DNA from: Paenibacillus dokdonensis
GTDB lineage: Bacteria; Bacillota; Bacilli; Paenibacillales; Paenibacillaceae
Reading direction: 5' to 3'
NCBI RefSeq assembly: GCF_004916975.1
Contig: NZ_STGQ01000001.1
Coordinates: forward strand, 3,589,674 to 3,653,673
Length of the DNA stretch: 64,000 nt
How positions within the stretch are numbered: position 1 is the first letter of the stretch; the number at the start of each line of letters is the position of its first letter. The notes under the pieces were generated by a model, which made no database searches, had not been told where the DNA came from, and saw only the letters and a list, made by a program, of their open reading frames with translations. Positions 8,667 to 17,960 of the stretch are shown here, one piece after another. The translations under genes and the position numbers were made by a program.

Positions 8667-9410
8667 ATGCAGCATCTTACCGCATCACAGCTAACTCATC
8701 TGCGTTCCATGCTGGAAGAGCAGCAACAATCGATACAGCGCAAAGATCAGGACAATGACCATTACGGTCTTGATGAATCCATGCGTGATGAAACCGGCGA
8801 ATTATCGCATATTGATAACCATCCCGCAGACTTGGCCACGGAGCTATATAACCGTGAGGTGGACCTTTCCCTGCAGGATCATGATGATCATCATTTGGAT
8901 TCAATCAGCGACGCCCTGCAACGAATGGACCAGGGTACGTATGGTGTATGTCCAATCTGCGGTAAACCGATTCCTTATGCCCGTCTCGAAGCTGTCCCGA
9001 CAACAGAATATTGCGTCGAGGACACGCCAAAGCAGCATGTGTCGGATTATCGCCCGGTGGAGGAAGAATTTCTCATGCCTCCTTTTGGCCGTACGAGCTT
9101 GGACGAACGTGAAGATCAAAATGGCTTCGACGGCGAGGATGCATGGCAGGTGCTCGAAAATTTCGGAACATCCAATTCTCCTGCCATGGCCGAAGGGAAT
9201 GAAATCCACAGCTATAACGAAATGGAAATCGAAGCTTCAGAAGAGCTCGAAGGATGTGTTGAACCTTTGGAAGCCTTTGTGGCTACTGATATATACGGCA
9301 ACCTCATTGATATTGTCCGCAATCAGGAATACCGCAGATATATCGATAAAGGCGAAGGCATCGACATGCAGCAGCTCGCTGAAGAAGAAGAGGACGAAGA
9401 GGAGTTTTAA
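8667..9410 (+). CDS. yteA: YteA-type TraR/DksA zinc-finger family protein
   Basis: A 247-residue protein: a coiled-coil N-terminal part with acidic HYGLDESMRDETGELS, then the DksA-like finger with CPICGKPIPYARLEAVP (near residue 95), and a long acidic C-terminal tail ending in a Glu/Asp run. DksA proteins act on RNA polymerase, but YteA proteins of firmicutes have an unknown role. The start at 8667 has GGAAAGGGG 9 bases upstream. The finger has only three of four cysteines: the second pair reads CVED where CxxC is expected, so zinc binding may be altered. It is convergent with the next gene, with only 2 bases between the stops. Confidence 0.85.
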   Translation: MQHLTASQLTHLRSMLEEQQQSIQRKDQDNDHYGLDESMRDETGELSHIDNHPADLATELYNREVDLSLQDHDDHHLDSISDALQRMDQGTYGVCPICGKPIPYARLEAVPTTEYCVEDTPKQHVSDYRPVEEEFLMPPFGRTSLDEREDQNGFDGEDAWQVLENFGTSNSPAMAEGNEIHSYNEMEIEASEELEGCVEPLEAFVATDIYGNLIDIVRNQEYRRYIDKGEGIDMQQLAEEEEDEEEF

Positions 9411-9412
9411 TT

Positions 9413-9745
9413 TCAGTATGTACTCAGCTCCAGCTGGCGCTGTACAATACGTACAATATCAGCAATATAGTCTCCGATGATCGGCAGGTTAAGCGCACCT
9501 AGCACCTGTAAAACGTAAATAATGGTGGCAGCGAAAAATGTGAATCCGATCGCAATCCCGACACCTCGAGCCGTTCCGGACAGCAGGTTTAACCATATTA
9601 ACCGCCAGGGCTTATGAAGAAGCTGGGTATAGTCAGCAATGCGGGATTTTTCCATTTGGTCAGCCATGCTGACCGCAAGCTTATATATCCGGTTCAGCTT
9701 TTCTTCATCTGTCGCAGGTTCACCTTTTTTAGGTTCATGTACCAT
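9413..9745 (-). CDS. DUF5665 membrane protein
   Basis: A 110-residue protein of unknown function. A short polar N-terminus and an amphipathic ADQMEKSRIADY stretch precede LLHKPWRLIWLNLLSGTARG and a single membrane helix (IAIGFTFFAATIIYVLQVLG), followed by a polar end. This order of a conserved RGVG segment and one helix fits the DUF5665 family. The ATG at 9745 follows AAAAGGGGAAAAGAC and is preferred to a longer frame. It lies between the ileS terminator and yteA, convergent with yteA with no room for a terminator. No function is claimed. Confidence 0.8.
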   Translation of the reverse strand: MVHEPKKGEPATDEEKLNRIYKLAVSMADQMEKSRIADYTQLLHKPWRLIWLNLLSGTARGVGIAIGFTFFAATIIYVLQVLGALNLPIIGDYIADIVRIVQRQLELSTY

Positions 9746-9790
9746 GTCTTTTCCCCTTTTGAATTCGTAACCGCATTTCAAAAGAAAAAC

Positions 9791-9840
9791 AAACGAGCCG
9801 AGTGACGCATGATTGTTCATATGCGTTTCAAGGCTCGTTT
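9791..9840 (-). terminator. Terminator of ileS
   Basis: AAACGAGCC (9791-9799) pairs with GGCTCGTTT (9832-9840), with an inner ACGCAT/ATGCGT helix. On the minus strand a T-rich GTTTGTTTTTC follows. It lies 85 bases after the ileS stop. Confidence 0.75.
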
Positions 9841-9924
9841 ATTCCTTTTGACTGCTATTATTCGCCCAAAATGCGGCACTCATTCAAATAAGGGTTTCAA
9901 ATTCCTGATTCCGGAAAAAAAGCT

Positions 9925-12900
9925 TTATTCCGCAATGTGTACGCCAAGCGTTTTACCCGCTAAATCAACGGTTTCCATTGCAGCTTCCTTACCGAAAATA
10001 ACATCCTTGACCAGTACATTTTCACGAAGGACGTGATCATATGCCTGAATAGCCTGAGTCAGCTCCTCGTCTGCATCCAGAACCAAGGTAATACGCTTTT
10101 CGATCGGCAGATCCAGCTTTTTACGGTAATCCTGAACGGCACGAACTACTTCCCTGACCCAGCCTTCCTGTTCGAGTTCAGCTGTGATCTCTGTATTCAG
10201 CGCTACCGTAATACCGTAACCTGAAGCTGAAGCAAACCCGCTCTTCGCATGCTTTTCTACGAGCAGCTCATCGGCAGTCACTTGAAGCTCTTCCCCTTCT
10301 GGAGAAGTGATGTTAATGGTTCCGGATTGTACAGCCGCTCTCGTTTCATCCGGAGACAGGCCCTTGAGGAAGCCTTGGAGGAAGCCAATATTTTTACCGT
10401 ATTTCTTGCCGGCTACTTTCAGATTCATCTTCAATGTGAAATCTACAAAGCCGCTATCGCTGGTTTCCACCACGATATCCTTGACATTGATCTCTTCCTT
10501 GATGATCTCCTGATAACCCACAACATCAAATTCACGATCAATCGAGATGATCAGCTCAGACAATGGCTGACGCGTTTTGATGCCAGTTTCATTACGAACA
10601 TTTCTTGCAAGCTCTACGATTTGACGGGCTGCTTCCATATCCGCTTCAAGCGACTTGTTGATCAGCGCTTCATCCGCCTGAGGGAAGTCTGCCAAATGCA
10701 CACTGCCCGTTCCGCCGAGGTTGGTGTAGATATCCTCAGACAAGAAAGGTGTATATGGTGCCATCATTTTCGCAAGCGTGAGCAGTACATGAGTGAGCGA
10801 TCCATAAGCTGCGAGTTTGTCTTCGGTAAGGCCGCTGCCCCAGAAACGGTCACGGGAACGACGGATATACCAGTTGCTTAGCTCGTCAATAAAGCCTTCG
10901 ATGGCTTTTGCGGAATTCAGGAAATCATTAACCGCAAGCCCTTTGTCGACCAATTGGATCAGGCTGTTAAGACGGGACATAATCCAGCGATCCAATTTAT
11001 TTTCAGACGGTTTGTATGGATGCTCGGAAGGATCGTATCCATCGATGTTCGCATACAACGTCAGGAACGAATGCGTGTTCACCAGCGTATCCACTACTTT
11101 GGATTTCGCCTCGGCTACAATGCCTTTAGAGAAACGTTTACTGTTCCATGGCGCACTATCAGCAAGCAGGGCCCAGCGGAATGCATCCGTTCCGAATTCG
11201 TTGATGATCTCCCACGGATCGATAACATTGCCTTTGGATTTGGACATTTTTTGGCCGTTCTCATCCAGGATATGCCCTGTAGCGATAACGGCTTTGTATG
11301 GTGCAACACCTTTGAAAAGCGTGGAAACCGCCAGCAAGCTGTAGAACCAGCCGCGGGTTTGATCGATACCTTCGCAGATCATATCCGCCGGGAATTGATC
11401 CTCGAAATACTCCACATTTTCAAACGGATAGTGATGCTGTGCAAATGGCATCGAGCCGCTGTCGAACCAAACGTCGATTACTTCAGAGGTACGCTCCATC
11501 ACCCCGCCTTCACAGTGCGGACAGTGAACCTTAACCGCATCAACATATGGTTTATGCAGTTCAAAATCATCCGAAAGCGGAGAGGTTGCATGCTCTCTCA
11601 AATCCGCGAAGCTGTGTGGAGCGTATTGTTCATTACAGGAATCACAGACCCATACGTTCAGCGGAGTACCCCAGTAACGATTACGGCTGATGTTCCAATC
11701 CACCAAATCCTCGAGGAATTTGCCGAAGCGTCCATCACGGATATGACCCGGGAACCATTCCACGCCGTTATTATTAGCGATCAATTGATCCTTCACGGCA
11801 GTGGTTTCAATGAACCAGCTCTCCATCGCGTAATACAGCAGCGGAGATTTGCAGCGCCAGCAGAATGGATAACTGTGCTCGTATTTTTCCTTGCTGTACA
11901 GCAGACCTTTCTCAGACAAAATCTTCACAATATCCAGGTCGCAGTCCTTCACGAAACGACCGGCCAGATCTGTAATCTCATCCGTGTAACGGCCTTGGGC
12001 GTTAACTACGCTGATAAAGCTGATGCCATTTTCACGGCAGGTTTTATAGTCATCTTCACCATGAGCAGGAGCCATGTGTACGATACCTGTACCACTGGAA
12101 TCCGTTACAAAGGAAGCACCCACGATCAGGTTGCCTTTTTCCGGCTTGGTGTACGTGAATGGCGGTGTATAGGTCTTACCGATGAATTCGGAGCCCTTGT
12201 GCGTGGACAAGACTTGGTATTCACCTTTCATAACGTCTTCGACCAGGTTTTTGGCAACGATGTACACTTCGCCTTCCTGCTGCACGCGCACATAGTCCAT
12301 ATCCGGATTCATGGCCAATGCCACGTGGGCCGGCAGGGTCCAAGGGGTTGTCGTCCAGGCAAGCACATAATCACCGCTGTCATGCAGCTTGAATTTGGCA
12401 GTAGCACTGAGGTCCTTTACATCTTCATAACCCTGCGCCACTTCATGGGAGCTGAGTGTAGTTTGACAGCAAGGGCAATAGGGGCTTACACGGTGACCGC
12501 GATAGAGCAGCCCTTTGTCATGGATCGTAGCAAGGATATTCCATACACTTTCGATGTAGTTGTTCTCGAGTGTAATGTATGGATGATCCAGATCGGTCCA
12601 GTAGCCGATGGCTTCTGTAAGCTCTCTCCATTGCTTCTCATATTCAAAAACGCTGGCTTTACATTTTTTGATGAATTCTTCCACACCGTATTTCTCGATT
12701 TCCTGTTTACCGGAAATGCCGAGCTGCTTTTCCACGCCAAGCTCTACAGGCAGGCCATGCGTATCCCAACCCGCTTTGCGGACAACGCGGTAGCCTTTCA
12801 TCGTTTGGTAGCGGCCGATAAAATCCTTGATTACGCGGCCTAGAACGTGACCGATATGTGGTGCACCATTGGCTGTCGGGGGTCCTTCATAGAACACATA

Positions 12901-13020
12901 GTTCGGCTTGCCTTCCCGGTTTTCCATGGATTTGCGGAAGGTATCTTCCTCATTCCATTTCTTCAGCACCCGCAAATCGCGTGTGCGTGCTTTTTCTTTG
13001 ATATCAACTTTTTGCATCAT
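9925..13020 (-). CDS. ileS: Isoleucyl-tRNA synthetase, long type 2 form
   Basis: Charges tRNA-Ile. At about 1031 residues it is longer than the usual bacterial type 1 enzyme of about 920. The class I signatures are [11 protein letters not shown] (near residue 53) and KMSKSKGN (near 597). Its N-terminus [13 protein letters not shown] and the long C-terminal part match the eukaryote-like IleS2 class, some of whose members are naturally little affected by mupirocin. CPCC (near 185) and later Cys pairs (CDSC, CPHC) may bind zinc. The start is ATG 13020 with GGAGG 6 bases upstream; a TTG at 13026 is rejected. Expression is controlled by a T-box leader. Whether it confers resistance cannot be decided from sequence alone. 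Confidence 0.95.
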   Translation of the reverse strand: MMQKVDIKEKARTRDLRVLKKWNEEDTFRKSMENREGKPNYVFYEGPPTANGAPHIGHVLGRVIKDFIGRYQTMKGYRVVRKAGWDTHGLPVELGVEKQLGISGKQEIEKYGVEEFIKKCKASVFEYEKQWRELTEAIGYWTDLDHPYITLENNYIESVWNILATIHDKGLLYRGHRVSPYCPCCQTTLSSHEVAQGYEDVKDLSATAKFKLHDSGDYVLAWTTTPWTLPAHVALAMNPDMDYVRVQQEGEVYIVAKNLVEDVMKGEYQVLSTHKGSEFIGKTYTPPFTYTKPEKGNLIVGASFVTDSSGTGIVHMAPAHGEDDYKTCRENGISFISVVNAQGRYTDEITDLAGRFVKDCDLDIVKILSEKGLLYSKEKYEHSYPFCWRCKSPLLYYAMESWFIETTAVKDQLIANNNGVEWFPGHIRDGRFGKFLEDLVDWNISRNRYWGTPLNVWVCDSCNEQYAPHSFADLREHATSPLSDDFELHKPYVDAVKVHCPHCEGGVMERTSEVIDVWFDSGSMPFAQHHYPFENVEYFEDQFPADMICEGIDQTRGWFYSLLAVSTLFKGVAPYKAVIATGHILDENGQKMSKSKGNVIDPWEIINEFGTDAFRWALLADSAPWNSKRFSKGIVAEAKSKVVDTLVNTHSFLTLYANIDGYDPSEHPYKPSENKLDRWIMSRLNSLIQLVDKGLAVNDFLNSAKAIEGFIDELSNWYIRRSRDRFWGSGLTEDKLAAYGSLTHVLLTLAKMMAPYTPFLSEDIYTNLGGTGSVHLADFPQADEALINKSLEADMEAARQIVELARNVRNETGIKTRQPLSELIISIDREFDVVGYQEIIKEEINVKDIVVETSDSGFVDFTLKMNLKVAGKKYGKNIGFLQGFLKGLSPDETRAAVQSGTINITSPEGEELQVTADELLVEKHAKSGFASASGYGITVALNTEITAELEQEGWVREVVRAVQDYRKKLDLPIEKRITLVLDADEELTQAIQAYDHVLRENVLVKDVIFGKEAAMETVDLAGKTLGVHIAE

Positions 13021-13057
13021 TTTCAACCTCCAGAATCTTTCAAATGATTTTCCATCT

Positions 13058-13091
13058 CCCTAAATCCCCCTTTGGAAAGGGGGATTTAGGG
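13058..13091. repeat. 34-base perfect palindrome between T-box and ileS
   Basis: CCCTAAATCCCCCTTT (13058-13073) and AAAGGGGGATTTAGGG (13076-13091) form a 16-bp perfect stem with a 2-base loop. It sits in the ileS leader after the T-box terminator and before the ribosome site. It looks like a REP or MITE-type intergenic palindrome inserted there, since nothing in the T-box needs it. No second copy was noticed in this window. Confidence 0.8.
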
Positions 13092-13104
13092 GGAATCGAA
13101 AAAA

Positions 13105-13455
13105 AACACAAAAAAAGCCTCATCCCAAAAGGGACGAGGCTTCTGCTCGCGTGACCACCCTAGTTCCGCTCATGAAAAATTCCTGAACGACTCCTCAAGT
13201 CCTCGCCTAAAAGTTTTCCCAAAGGAAAATTCGCTTGTTCAGCAAGGAGCCGATATAACGTTCGGCAGTCCGGTTCAGCTTACGCACGTTAGTAACGTTT
13301 CAGCCTCACTTCTCCGGGAGGATCTTCGGCTTCGGTCTGAACATTGGCTCGCAGCACATCGCCAACTCTCTGAGGAACATATCCAAAGCTTACTTATCCC
13401 ATCATTGAATACTTATACGTTTAGTCGCTGCACAACAGCGCAACAACCGATATGA
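13105..13455 (-). promoter_or_regulatory. T-box riboswitch (Ile) controlling ileS
   Basis: The leader on the minus strand holds the T-box sequence AGGGTGGTCACGCG (13148-13161) just before a terminator with a 10-bp stem (13117-13126 with 13131-13140) and a T-run. Upstream are a stem I region with AGAGAG (13365-13371 area), a plausible specifier ATC (Ile codon, 13321-13323), and a later CGTTA element. Uncharged tRNA-Ile would stabilise the antiterminator. The specifier assignment is by eye; the T-box and terminator are clear. Confidence 0.9.
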
Positions 13456-13460
13456 CTATA

Positions 13461-13489
13461 GTTATAGTCCATTTTAAAACAAAAGTCAA
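13461..13489 (-). promoter_or_regulatory. Sigma-A promoter of ileS
   Basis: Minus-strand -35 TTGACT (13484-13489) and -10 TATAAC (13461-13466) are spaced by 17 bases. It lies between the divIVA stop (13502) and the T-box, so ileS is separate from divIVA in transcription. Confidence 0.75.
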
Positions 13490-13501
13490 CCAAGCAGAAG
13501 C

Positions 13502-14005
13502 CTAGTATACTTCATTTGCTTCACGGGTATTCCGGGAATCATTGGAGGTTTCCAGCGCTTCCCAGCCATCTTGGCTCAGAAGCTCAAGCTGTGCTTCCAC
13601 CAATGTCCGGAAACGCGTACGGTAGATTGAAGCCTGTTTTTTCAGTTCTTCCACTTCCATCGCAATTTTACGCGATTTGGACAACGATTCGTTAATAATC
13701 CGGTCCGCATTCTTCTCGGATTCCTTAATGATCAGCTGTGCTTCCTTCTTGGCGTTGTTTTTCACTTCATCTGCTGCTTCCTGAGCCACAATAATAGTTT
13801 TGGAAAGCGTCTCTTCAATATGAACGAAATGATCCAGTCTTTCCTGTATGGACATCATTTGGTTATGAAGTTCCTTGTTTTCCCGGATTACAATTTCATA
13901 ATCCTTGATGACCTGATCGAGGAATTCATTCACTTCATCTTCATCATAACCCCGGAGCCGGCGGGAAAATTCCTTGTTATGTATATCCAGTGGCGTTAAT
14001 GGCAT
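13502..14005 (-). CDS. divIVA: Septum/pole-marking protein DivIVA
   Basis: Peripheral membrane coiled-coil that binds curved membrane at septa and poles, recruits Min proteins and RacA, and helps place the chromosome in sporulation. The 167-residue protein starts with the family signature TPLDIHNKEFSRRLRGYDEDEVN (residues 3-25), whose N-terminal F and R residues mediate membrane binding. A coiled coil extends from about residue 30 to 130, then a short C-terminal tail. The spacing from ylmH to divIVA is 212 bases, so it may have its own promoter; two Spo0A-like boxes lie in that gap. It sits in the usual ylm-divIVA-ileS position of Bacillales. Confidence 0.96.
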   Translation of the reverse strand: MPLTPLDIHNKEFSRRLRGYDEDEVNEFLDQVIKDYEIVIRENKELHNQMMSIQERLDHFVHIEETLSKTIIVAQEAADEVKNNAKKEAQLIIKESEKNADRIINESLSKSRKIAMEVEELKKQASIYRTRFRTLVEAQLELLSQDGWEALETSNDSRNTREANEVY

Positions 14006-14138
14006 TGATGTGCACCTCCTAAGAATGTTCAGGTCTCCCTGTTATCACACGGATCTGTAGATACAGCCCCACTTGGAATGTATCGGCCGAAGAAATACAT
14101 TTTGTTAGTTTCCACTTGTAGTTGAATGAATTAATAAT

Positions 14139-14191
14139 TTAGACAGGTTGTCCTTATTAATTCATAAGATATTAGCTATTTCATTTCGACA
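14139..14191 (-). promoter_or_regulatory. Two Spo0A-box-like sites upstream of divIVA
   Basis: On the minus strand TGTCGAA (14185-14191) matches the Spo0A box perfectly and TGTCTAA (14139-14145) matches it in 6 of 7 positions. Both lie in the 212-base gap before divIVA. A match of 7 bases is not rare enough alone, so this is a lead only. Confidence 0.3.
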
Positions 14192-14217
14192 GAAAAAACC
14201 TATTTCCTGCTTAGAGT

Positions 14218-15000
14218 CTACACAAATTTACCTATTTTAACGCGGAATCGCCCTTTTTTCGTGACATCGCCCGCCTCCAGTACCTTGAAACGCCCAAACC
14301 CCTGCATCGAGACCATATCGCCTTCCTTCAATGGGGATGAAGGATCCTCTATCGTCTTCCAATTCACGCGGCACCGTCCTGCCCGTATTGGAATCAATAC
14401 CTTACTGCGGCTGAGACGGTACACATCCGAGGCAATGCCATCAAGACGCAAAGAAGCGACCGTAATATCGAGCATCTCCAGAGAGATCTTGCTTGTACGC
14501 AAAAGCTCTATCGGCAAAATCTCACTCTGGACATGTATACGGTGCACCTGATTCAAATTCATATCAAGAAAAGCACTGATGTCCTCACAGACAACAGTGT
14601 GACAGCCATTCTCCAGAACGTGGATATCTCCAATTTTGGATCGTTTGATACCCAGTCCAAGAATAGACCCCATATAATCTCCATGCTCAAGGGTCAGAAA
14701 TTTCTGGTCGATAGAGTCTATACTGAGTACCTTCAGTTTCATGTCCTCATGACTTAAATCGCGGTAATCCGGAGCGATGAGCGCTCTGCACCGTTCCGCT
14801 CCTTCATAACCACCATCCAGGCGCACATGTACATCCGGGTGACGGTTTACCAGCGATTCAACGATCACCGTCTGTCTCGGATCCAAAAAATCCGTGAGTT
14901 TGGTTTCATGATATTGACCCGCATTGACGATCCATTCCCACGCCCGATCGACAAACTCGCGTTCATCCGGATGAAAATGCTCGTATATATCCTGTTTCAT
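14218..15000 (-). CDS. ylmH: YlmH-family S4-domain RNA-binding protein
   Basis: The 260-residue protein has an N-terminal YlmH domain and a C-terminal S4 RNA-binding domain (about residues 180-245, with LRLDGIASDVYRLSRSKVL and the later KEGDMVSMQGFGRF). YlmH homologues bind the ribosome or tRNA and in B. subtilis rescue stalled 50S complexes together with other quality-control factors; the role here is inferred from family. It follows ylmG by 5 bases and is the last ylm gene before divIVA. Start 15000 is taken as the natural ATG. Confidence 0.92.
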   Translation of the reverse strand: MKQDIYEHFHPDEREFVDRAWEWIVNAGQYHETKLTDFLDPRQTVIVESLVNRHPDVHVRLDGGYEGAERCRALIAPDYRDLSHEDMKLKVLSIDSIDQKFLTLEHGDYMGSILGLGIKRSKIGDIHVLENGCHTVVCEDISAFLDMNLNQVHRIHVQSEILPIELLRTSKISLEMLDITVASLRLDGIASDVYRLSRSKVLIPIRAGRCRVNWKTIEDPSSPLKEGDMVSMQGFGRFKVLEAGDVTKKGRFRVKIGKFV

Positions 15001-15005
15001 GGTAA

Positions 15006-15272
15006 TTACCAGAGAAGACGAAGGATGGCGATCAAGCCTTCCTCAGCAAATTGCAGGATAAACAGGGCGACAATTGGTGAAATATCAAGCATCCCGAAAA
15101 TAGGAGGAATGAATCGCCGGAATGGGGACAAATACGGCTCCACCAGCTTAGCGAGCAGTTCTCCAATAAAGTTTTCACGAAGATTAGGAAGCCAGGACAT
15201 GAGCACATAAACAATAACCATGTAAAAGTAAATATTGAAAAGCAGTCGTAATATTGTTTCGATTTCGGCCAA
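15006..15272 (-). CDS. ylmG: YggT-family membrane protein YlmG
   Basis: An 88-residue protein with two membrane helices (about 8-28 and 65-83) and the YggT motif PYLSPFRRFIPP between them. The family is linked to cell division and, in organelles, to membrane organisation. It is 7 bases after the sepF stop and 5 before ylmH. The molecular function is unknown. Confidence 0.92.
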   Translation of the reverse strand: MAEIETILRLLFNIYFYMVIVYVLMSWLPNLRENFIGELLAKLVEPYLSPFRRFIPPIFGMLDISPIVALFILQFAEEGLIAILRLLW

Positions 15273-15279
15273 AATTGGC

Positions 15280-15729
15280 TCACCTCATTCTGTTGTAATC
15301 ATGTTCTTCTGCCAGTATTTCTGATATGGTGCCTGTAATTTCAACCGTATCCGGTGTGCACAAAAATATGTTACCGCCAATCTTGGATATACCTCCGCCC
15401 AAGGCATAAACCGTCCCGCTCAGAAAATCAATGATCCGCAGGGCCTGGTCGGTACGCACCCGCTGCAAATTGACTACAACGGTCCGATGCGAACGTAAAT
15501 GATCCGCAATTTCCTGGGCTTCATCATACGAACGAGGCTCATGCAGGATTACCTTAACGTTTTTTTGCGAGTGAATGCTGACCACATTATTTCCCCTTGG
15601 GTTTTTACGTGTTTCCACCGGCGGAGTTTCAAATTCTTCTTCTTCAACGGGGATCTGCTCCCGTTCAACAATTTCCTCCTGCTCCTGCAATCCCAAAAAA
15701 GACATAAATTTGTTCATCACGCTCATCAT
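15280..15729 (-). CDS. sepF: Cell division protein SepF
   Basis: Membrane-binding protein that bundles FtsZ filaments and tethers them during septation. About 149 residues, starting at ATG 15729 (an ATG at 15726 is also possible), preceded by AGGAGG. An amphipathic N-terminal helix [10 protein letters not shown], an acidic linker with ERE/EEEEF, and a C-terminal globular DUF552 core with [21 protein letters not shown] and [15 protein letters not shown] can be seen. The start overlaps the ylmE stop by 4 bases, so translation is probably coupled. A longer frame to 15774 overlaps ylmE and lacks a ribosome site. Confidence 0.95.
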   Translation of the reverse strand: MMSVMNKFMSFLGLQEQEEIVEREQIPVEEEEFETPPVETRKNPRGNNVVSIHSQKNVKVILHEPRSYDEAQEIADHLRSHRTVVVNLQRVRTDQALRIIDFLSGTVYALGGGISKIGGNIFLCTPDTVEITGTISEILAEEHDYNRMR

Positions 15730-16418
15730 TCCCCCTCCTGTTTCCCAACTAAAATGCTGCCTAAACGAATCCAAGTCGCTCCTTCCTCAATCGCCACTTC
15801 AAAATCGTTAGACATGCCCATGGAAAGCTCCGTTAATGGCTCCTGCGTTACTTCTTGACGGTTCAAATCATCCCTTAACTCACGAAGCCCTCTGAAAACC
15901 ATACGAGTAGCTTCCGCCGTGTCCTCGAACGGAGCCATGGTCATGAGGCCGATCACTTTAATATGGGAAAAGCTCTGAATTTCTTGTAAAAAGGCTGCTG
16001 CTTCCTCCGGTGCCAATCCGTATTTGCTATCTTCTCCAGAAATATTAACCTGTACGAAGGTTTTAATTACCAACCCTTTCGCAGCCGCAGACTTCTCAAG
16101 CTCCTTGGCCAGCGAAAGCCTGTCCAGCGAATGGATGTATTCAAACTTGCCGATCACATCCTTCACCTTGTTAGTTTGCAGATGACCGATAAAATGCCAT
16201 GTGCCGCGATGGCCCAGTGCATTCCATTTTTCCTCTGCATTCTGCCAGCGGTTCTCACCCAGATTTTCCAGTCCGCTGTCCAATACCTTGGCTGCCATAT
16301 CAGTCGATACATACTTGGTCACAGCCACAATATTCACTTCTTCAGCAGACCTTCCGCTGCGCAGACAAGCCTCTTCGATCCGCTTATTGACTTCCTGTAT
16401 CCGCTCTTCCAGATTCAT
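15726..16418 (-). CDS. ylmE: PLP homeostasis protein YlmE (YggS family)
   Basis: PLP-binding protein of the alanine racemase fold, controlling free pyridoxal phosphate and amino acid pools. The 230-residue protein carries the PLP lysine in NIVAVTKYV (near residue 36), the [12 protein letters not shown] motif, [12 protein letters not shown], and [16 protein letters not shown] with WIRLGSI near the C-terminus. The start at 16418 is preferred to a longer frame because GAGGTG lies about 8 bases upstream. It overlaps the ylmD stop (ATGA). Confidence 0.95.
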   Translation of the reverse strand: MNLEERIQEVNKRIEEACLRSGRSAEEVNIVAVTKYVSTDMAAKVLDSGLENLGENRWQNAEEKWNALGHRGTWHFIGHLQTNKVKDVIGKFEYIHSLDRLSLAKELEKSAAAKGLVIKTFVQVNISGEDSKYGLAPEEAAAFLQEIQSFSHIKVIGLMTMAPFEDTAEATRMVFRGLRELRDDLNRQEVTQEPLTELSMGMSNDFEVAIEEGATWIRLGSILVGKQEGE

Positions 16419-17278
16419 GGAAGGCTCACCTCTCTTAACCCGATCCAACTAGCCATTCGTCCTGTCGTTCCTCCATCCTTGCGGTATGAGAAAAACAAAT
16501 CGTTACGACAGCTTGTACACCATGATGTACATTCGATATGAGTCGGCAATATTCCTGCTTTAATCATAATGTGTCGATTCATTTCTTTCAAGTTAAGCAT
16601 GCTTTTGCCGCCTTCTTTTGCTATGTACCAATCTGAAGTGGAATACTGCTCATTACCCAGGAAATGTTTTTCTAAATCGTGGACATGAGACATCACTTTT
16701 TCATCGACCTCATAACAGCAGGAGCCAATCGACGGACCAATCGCTGTTATGATATCTTCACTTTTGCTTCCAAAGGTATCCTGCATACGCTCAACCATCC
16801 TGGCCGCAATCTGGGCAACTGTCCCCTTCCATCCGGCATGGGCAAGCCCTACGACCTGCTGCTTCGGATCACAGAAAAAAAGCGGAACACAATCCGCGTA
16901 GAAGGATGTCAGAAGGACTCCAGGCACATTCGTCAGCAGCCCGTCGGTGTCTTGAATGGCAGACTCCCGGTTTAGGCTTCCAGCCCCCTGCTTGTCTCCG
17001 GTAATAACGGCGATATCCGCATGATGCACCTGCTCTCCGCATGTCCATGCATCCAAAGAGAAACCAAGCTGAGCAGCAACAAGCTCACGGTTACCGATAA
17101 CATCCTCCGGACGGTCACCTACATGAAAAGCACAATTCAGTGTATGATAAGGCGCTTTACCCACGCCTCCATTTCTCCCAGTAAAGCCGGCACTGAGATC
17201 GTTATAACGGCTCACCCAGGGCTCCAGCATAAAGAGTGCAGGCTGTCCATCAGCCTTTTTTAAAACAAACGGTTCCAT
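16415..17278 (-). CDS. ylmD: YlmD multicopper-oxidase-like (YfiH/laccase domain) protein
   Basis: The family (YfiH, laccase domain, LACC1/PgeF) shows purine nucleoside phosphorylase, adenosine deaminase and related activity; laccase activity is not certain. The 287-residue protein has the metal site residues: a His in EQVHHADIAV, the ADCVPLFFCDP motif with the key Cys, and LAHAGWKGT with the second His. IGPSIGSCCYEVDEKV also fits. It lies first of the YlmD-E pair and ends in the start of ylmE. Confidence 0.93.
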   Translation of the reverse strand: MEPFVLKKADGQPALFMLEPWVSRYNDLSAGFTGRNGGVGKAPYHTLNCAFHVGDRPEDVIGNRELVAAQLGFSLDAWTCGEQVHHADIAVITGDKQGAGSLNRESAIQDTDGLLTNVPGVLLTSFYADCVPLFFCDPKQQVVGLAHAGWKGTVAQIAARMVERMQDTFGSKSEDIITAIGPSIGSCCYEVDEKVMSHVHDLEKHFLGNEQYSTSDWYIAKEGGKSMLNLKEMNRHIMIKAGILPTHIECTSWCTSCRNDLFFSYRKDGGTTGRMASWIGLREVSLP

Positions 17279-17374
17279 CCTCTCACCTCAAGTTCCAGTG
17301 TACCATATACGAGAGCTACAATTATAGCTTCAGCATTTTCACATCAAAAAAAACAGCTGTTTTACTTATTAACT

Positions 17375-17690
17375 TCACAAATCTCTATAATTACGCCGGT
17401 CCCTCTCCTGCCTTTCCGCATAAGTCGAGGCATCCTTTTCATCTTGCAGCGTTTTTAATTCCTCCATCTTGACCAGAACGACATCCGATCCAATCTTAAC
17501 AATATTCCGCCACGGTATAATTAAATCCGCACCGCCGCCAAACAGCCCCAAAAATTTGCTGTAGCTTGGAACAACAATGGCATCAATCCGGCCTTGACGG
17601 AGATCCAGTTCAAGATCACTGATTTGACCTAGCCTTTTGCCGTCCACAATATTGATGACATCTTTGGTTTGAAAATCGGATATTTTCATA
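17375..17690 (-). CDS. ylmC: YlmC/YmxH-family PRC-barrel sporulation protein
   Basis: A 104-residue PRC-barrel protein of the YlmC/YmxH family; a sporulation role is known for YmxH-type members. The core MKISDFQTKDVINIVDGKRLGQ and the LFGGGADLIIPWRNIVKIGSDVVLV segment are characteristic. The ATG at 17690 follows GGTGGGG by 8 bases and is preferred to a longer frame starting at 17722. It is the first gene of the ylm group, after sigG and its terminator, so a new promoter is needed in 17691-17860. Confidence 0.88.
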
Positions 17691-17860
17691 TTCTTCCCCA
17701 CCGCCTGATGATCTGGAATCACGTCCGCAGCTCCTTTTCCATAGGTCCTTAACCTGTAGTCCGCCTAACCTGCCATATACGTTAAGTATATGTTTGGTAT
17801 GGGCAAAATTCCCTTCTTTTTGAGGAATCCCCAAAATAAAAAACTCCCTGCTAAGATCTA

Positions 17861-17890
17861 AAAAAAGCGACCCTATATAAGGATCGCTTT
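17861..17890 (-). terminator. Terminator after sigG
   Basis: AAAGCGATCC and GGGTCGCTTT form a 10-bp stem with one G-U pair and a T-run on the minus strand. It separates sigG from ylmC. Confidence 0.8.
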
Positions 17891-17960
17891 ACACGGAAAG
17901 GATTCACAGAAAAAGATAACAGATTCTGTTAAAACCTCAATATTCAATTTTTAGTTTATT

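Noticed and set aside
10954..12843. 629-codon open frame on the plus strand
   Set aside because: It lies fully antisense to ileS, has no ribosome site, and no recognisable domain; codon periodicity of ileS explains it.
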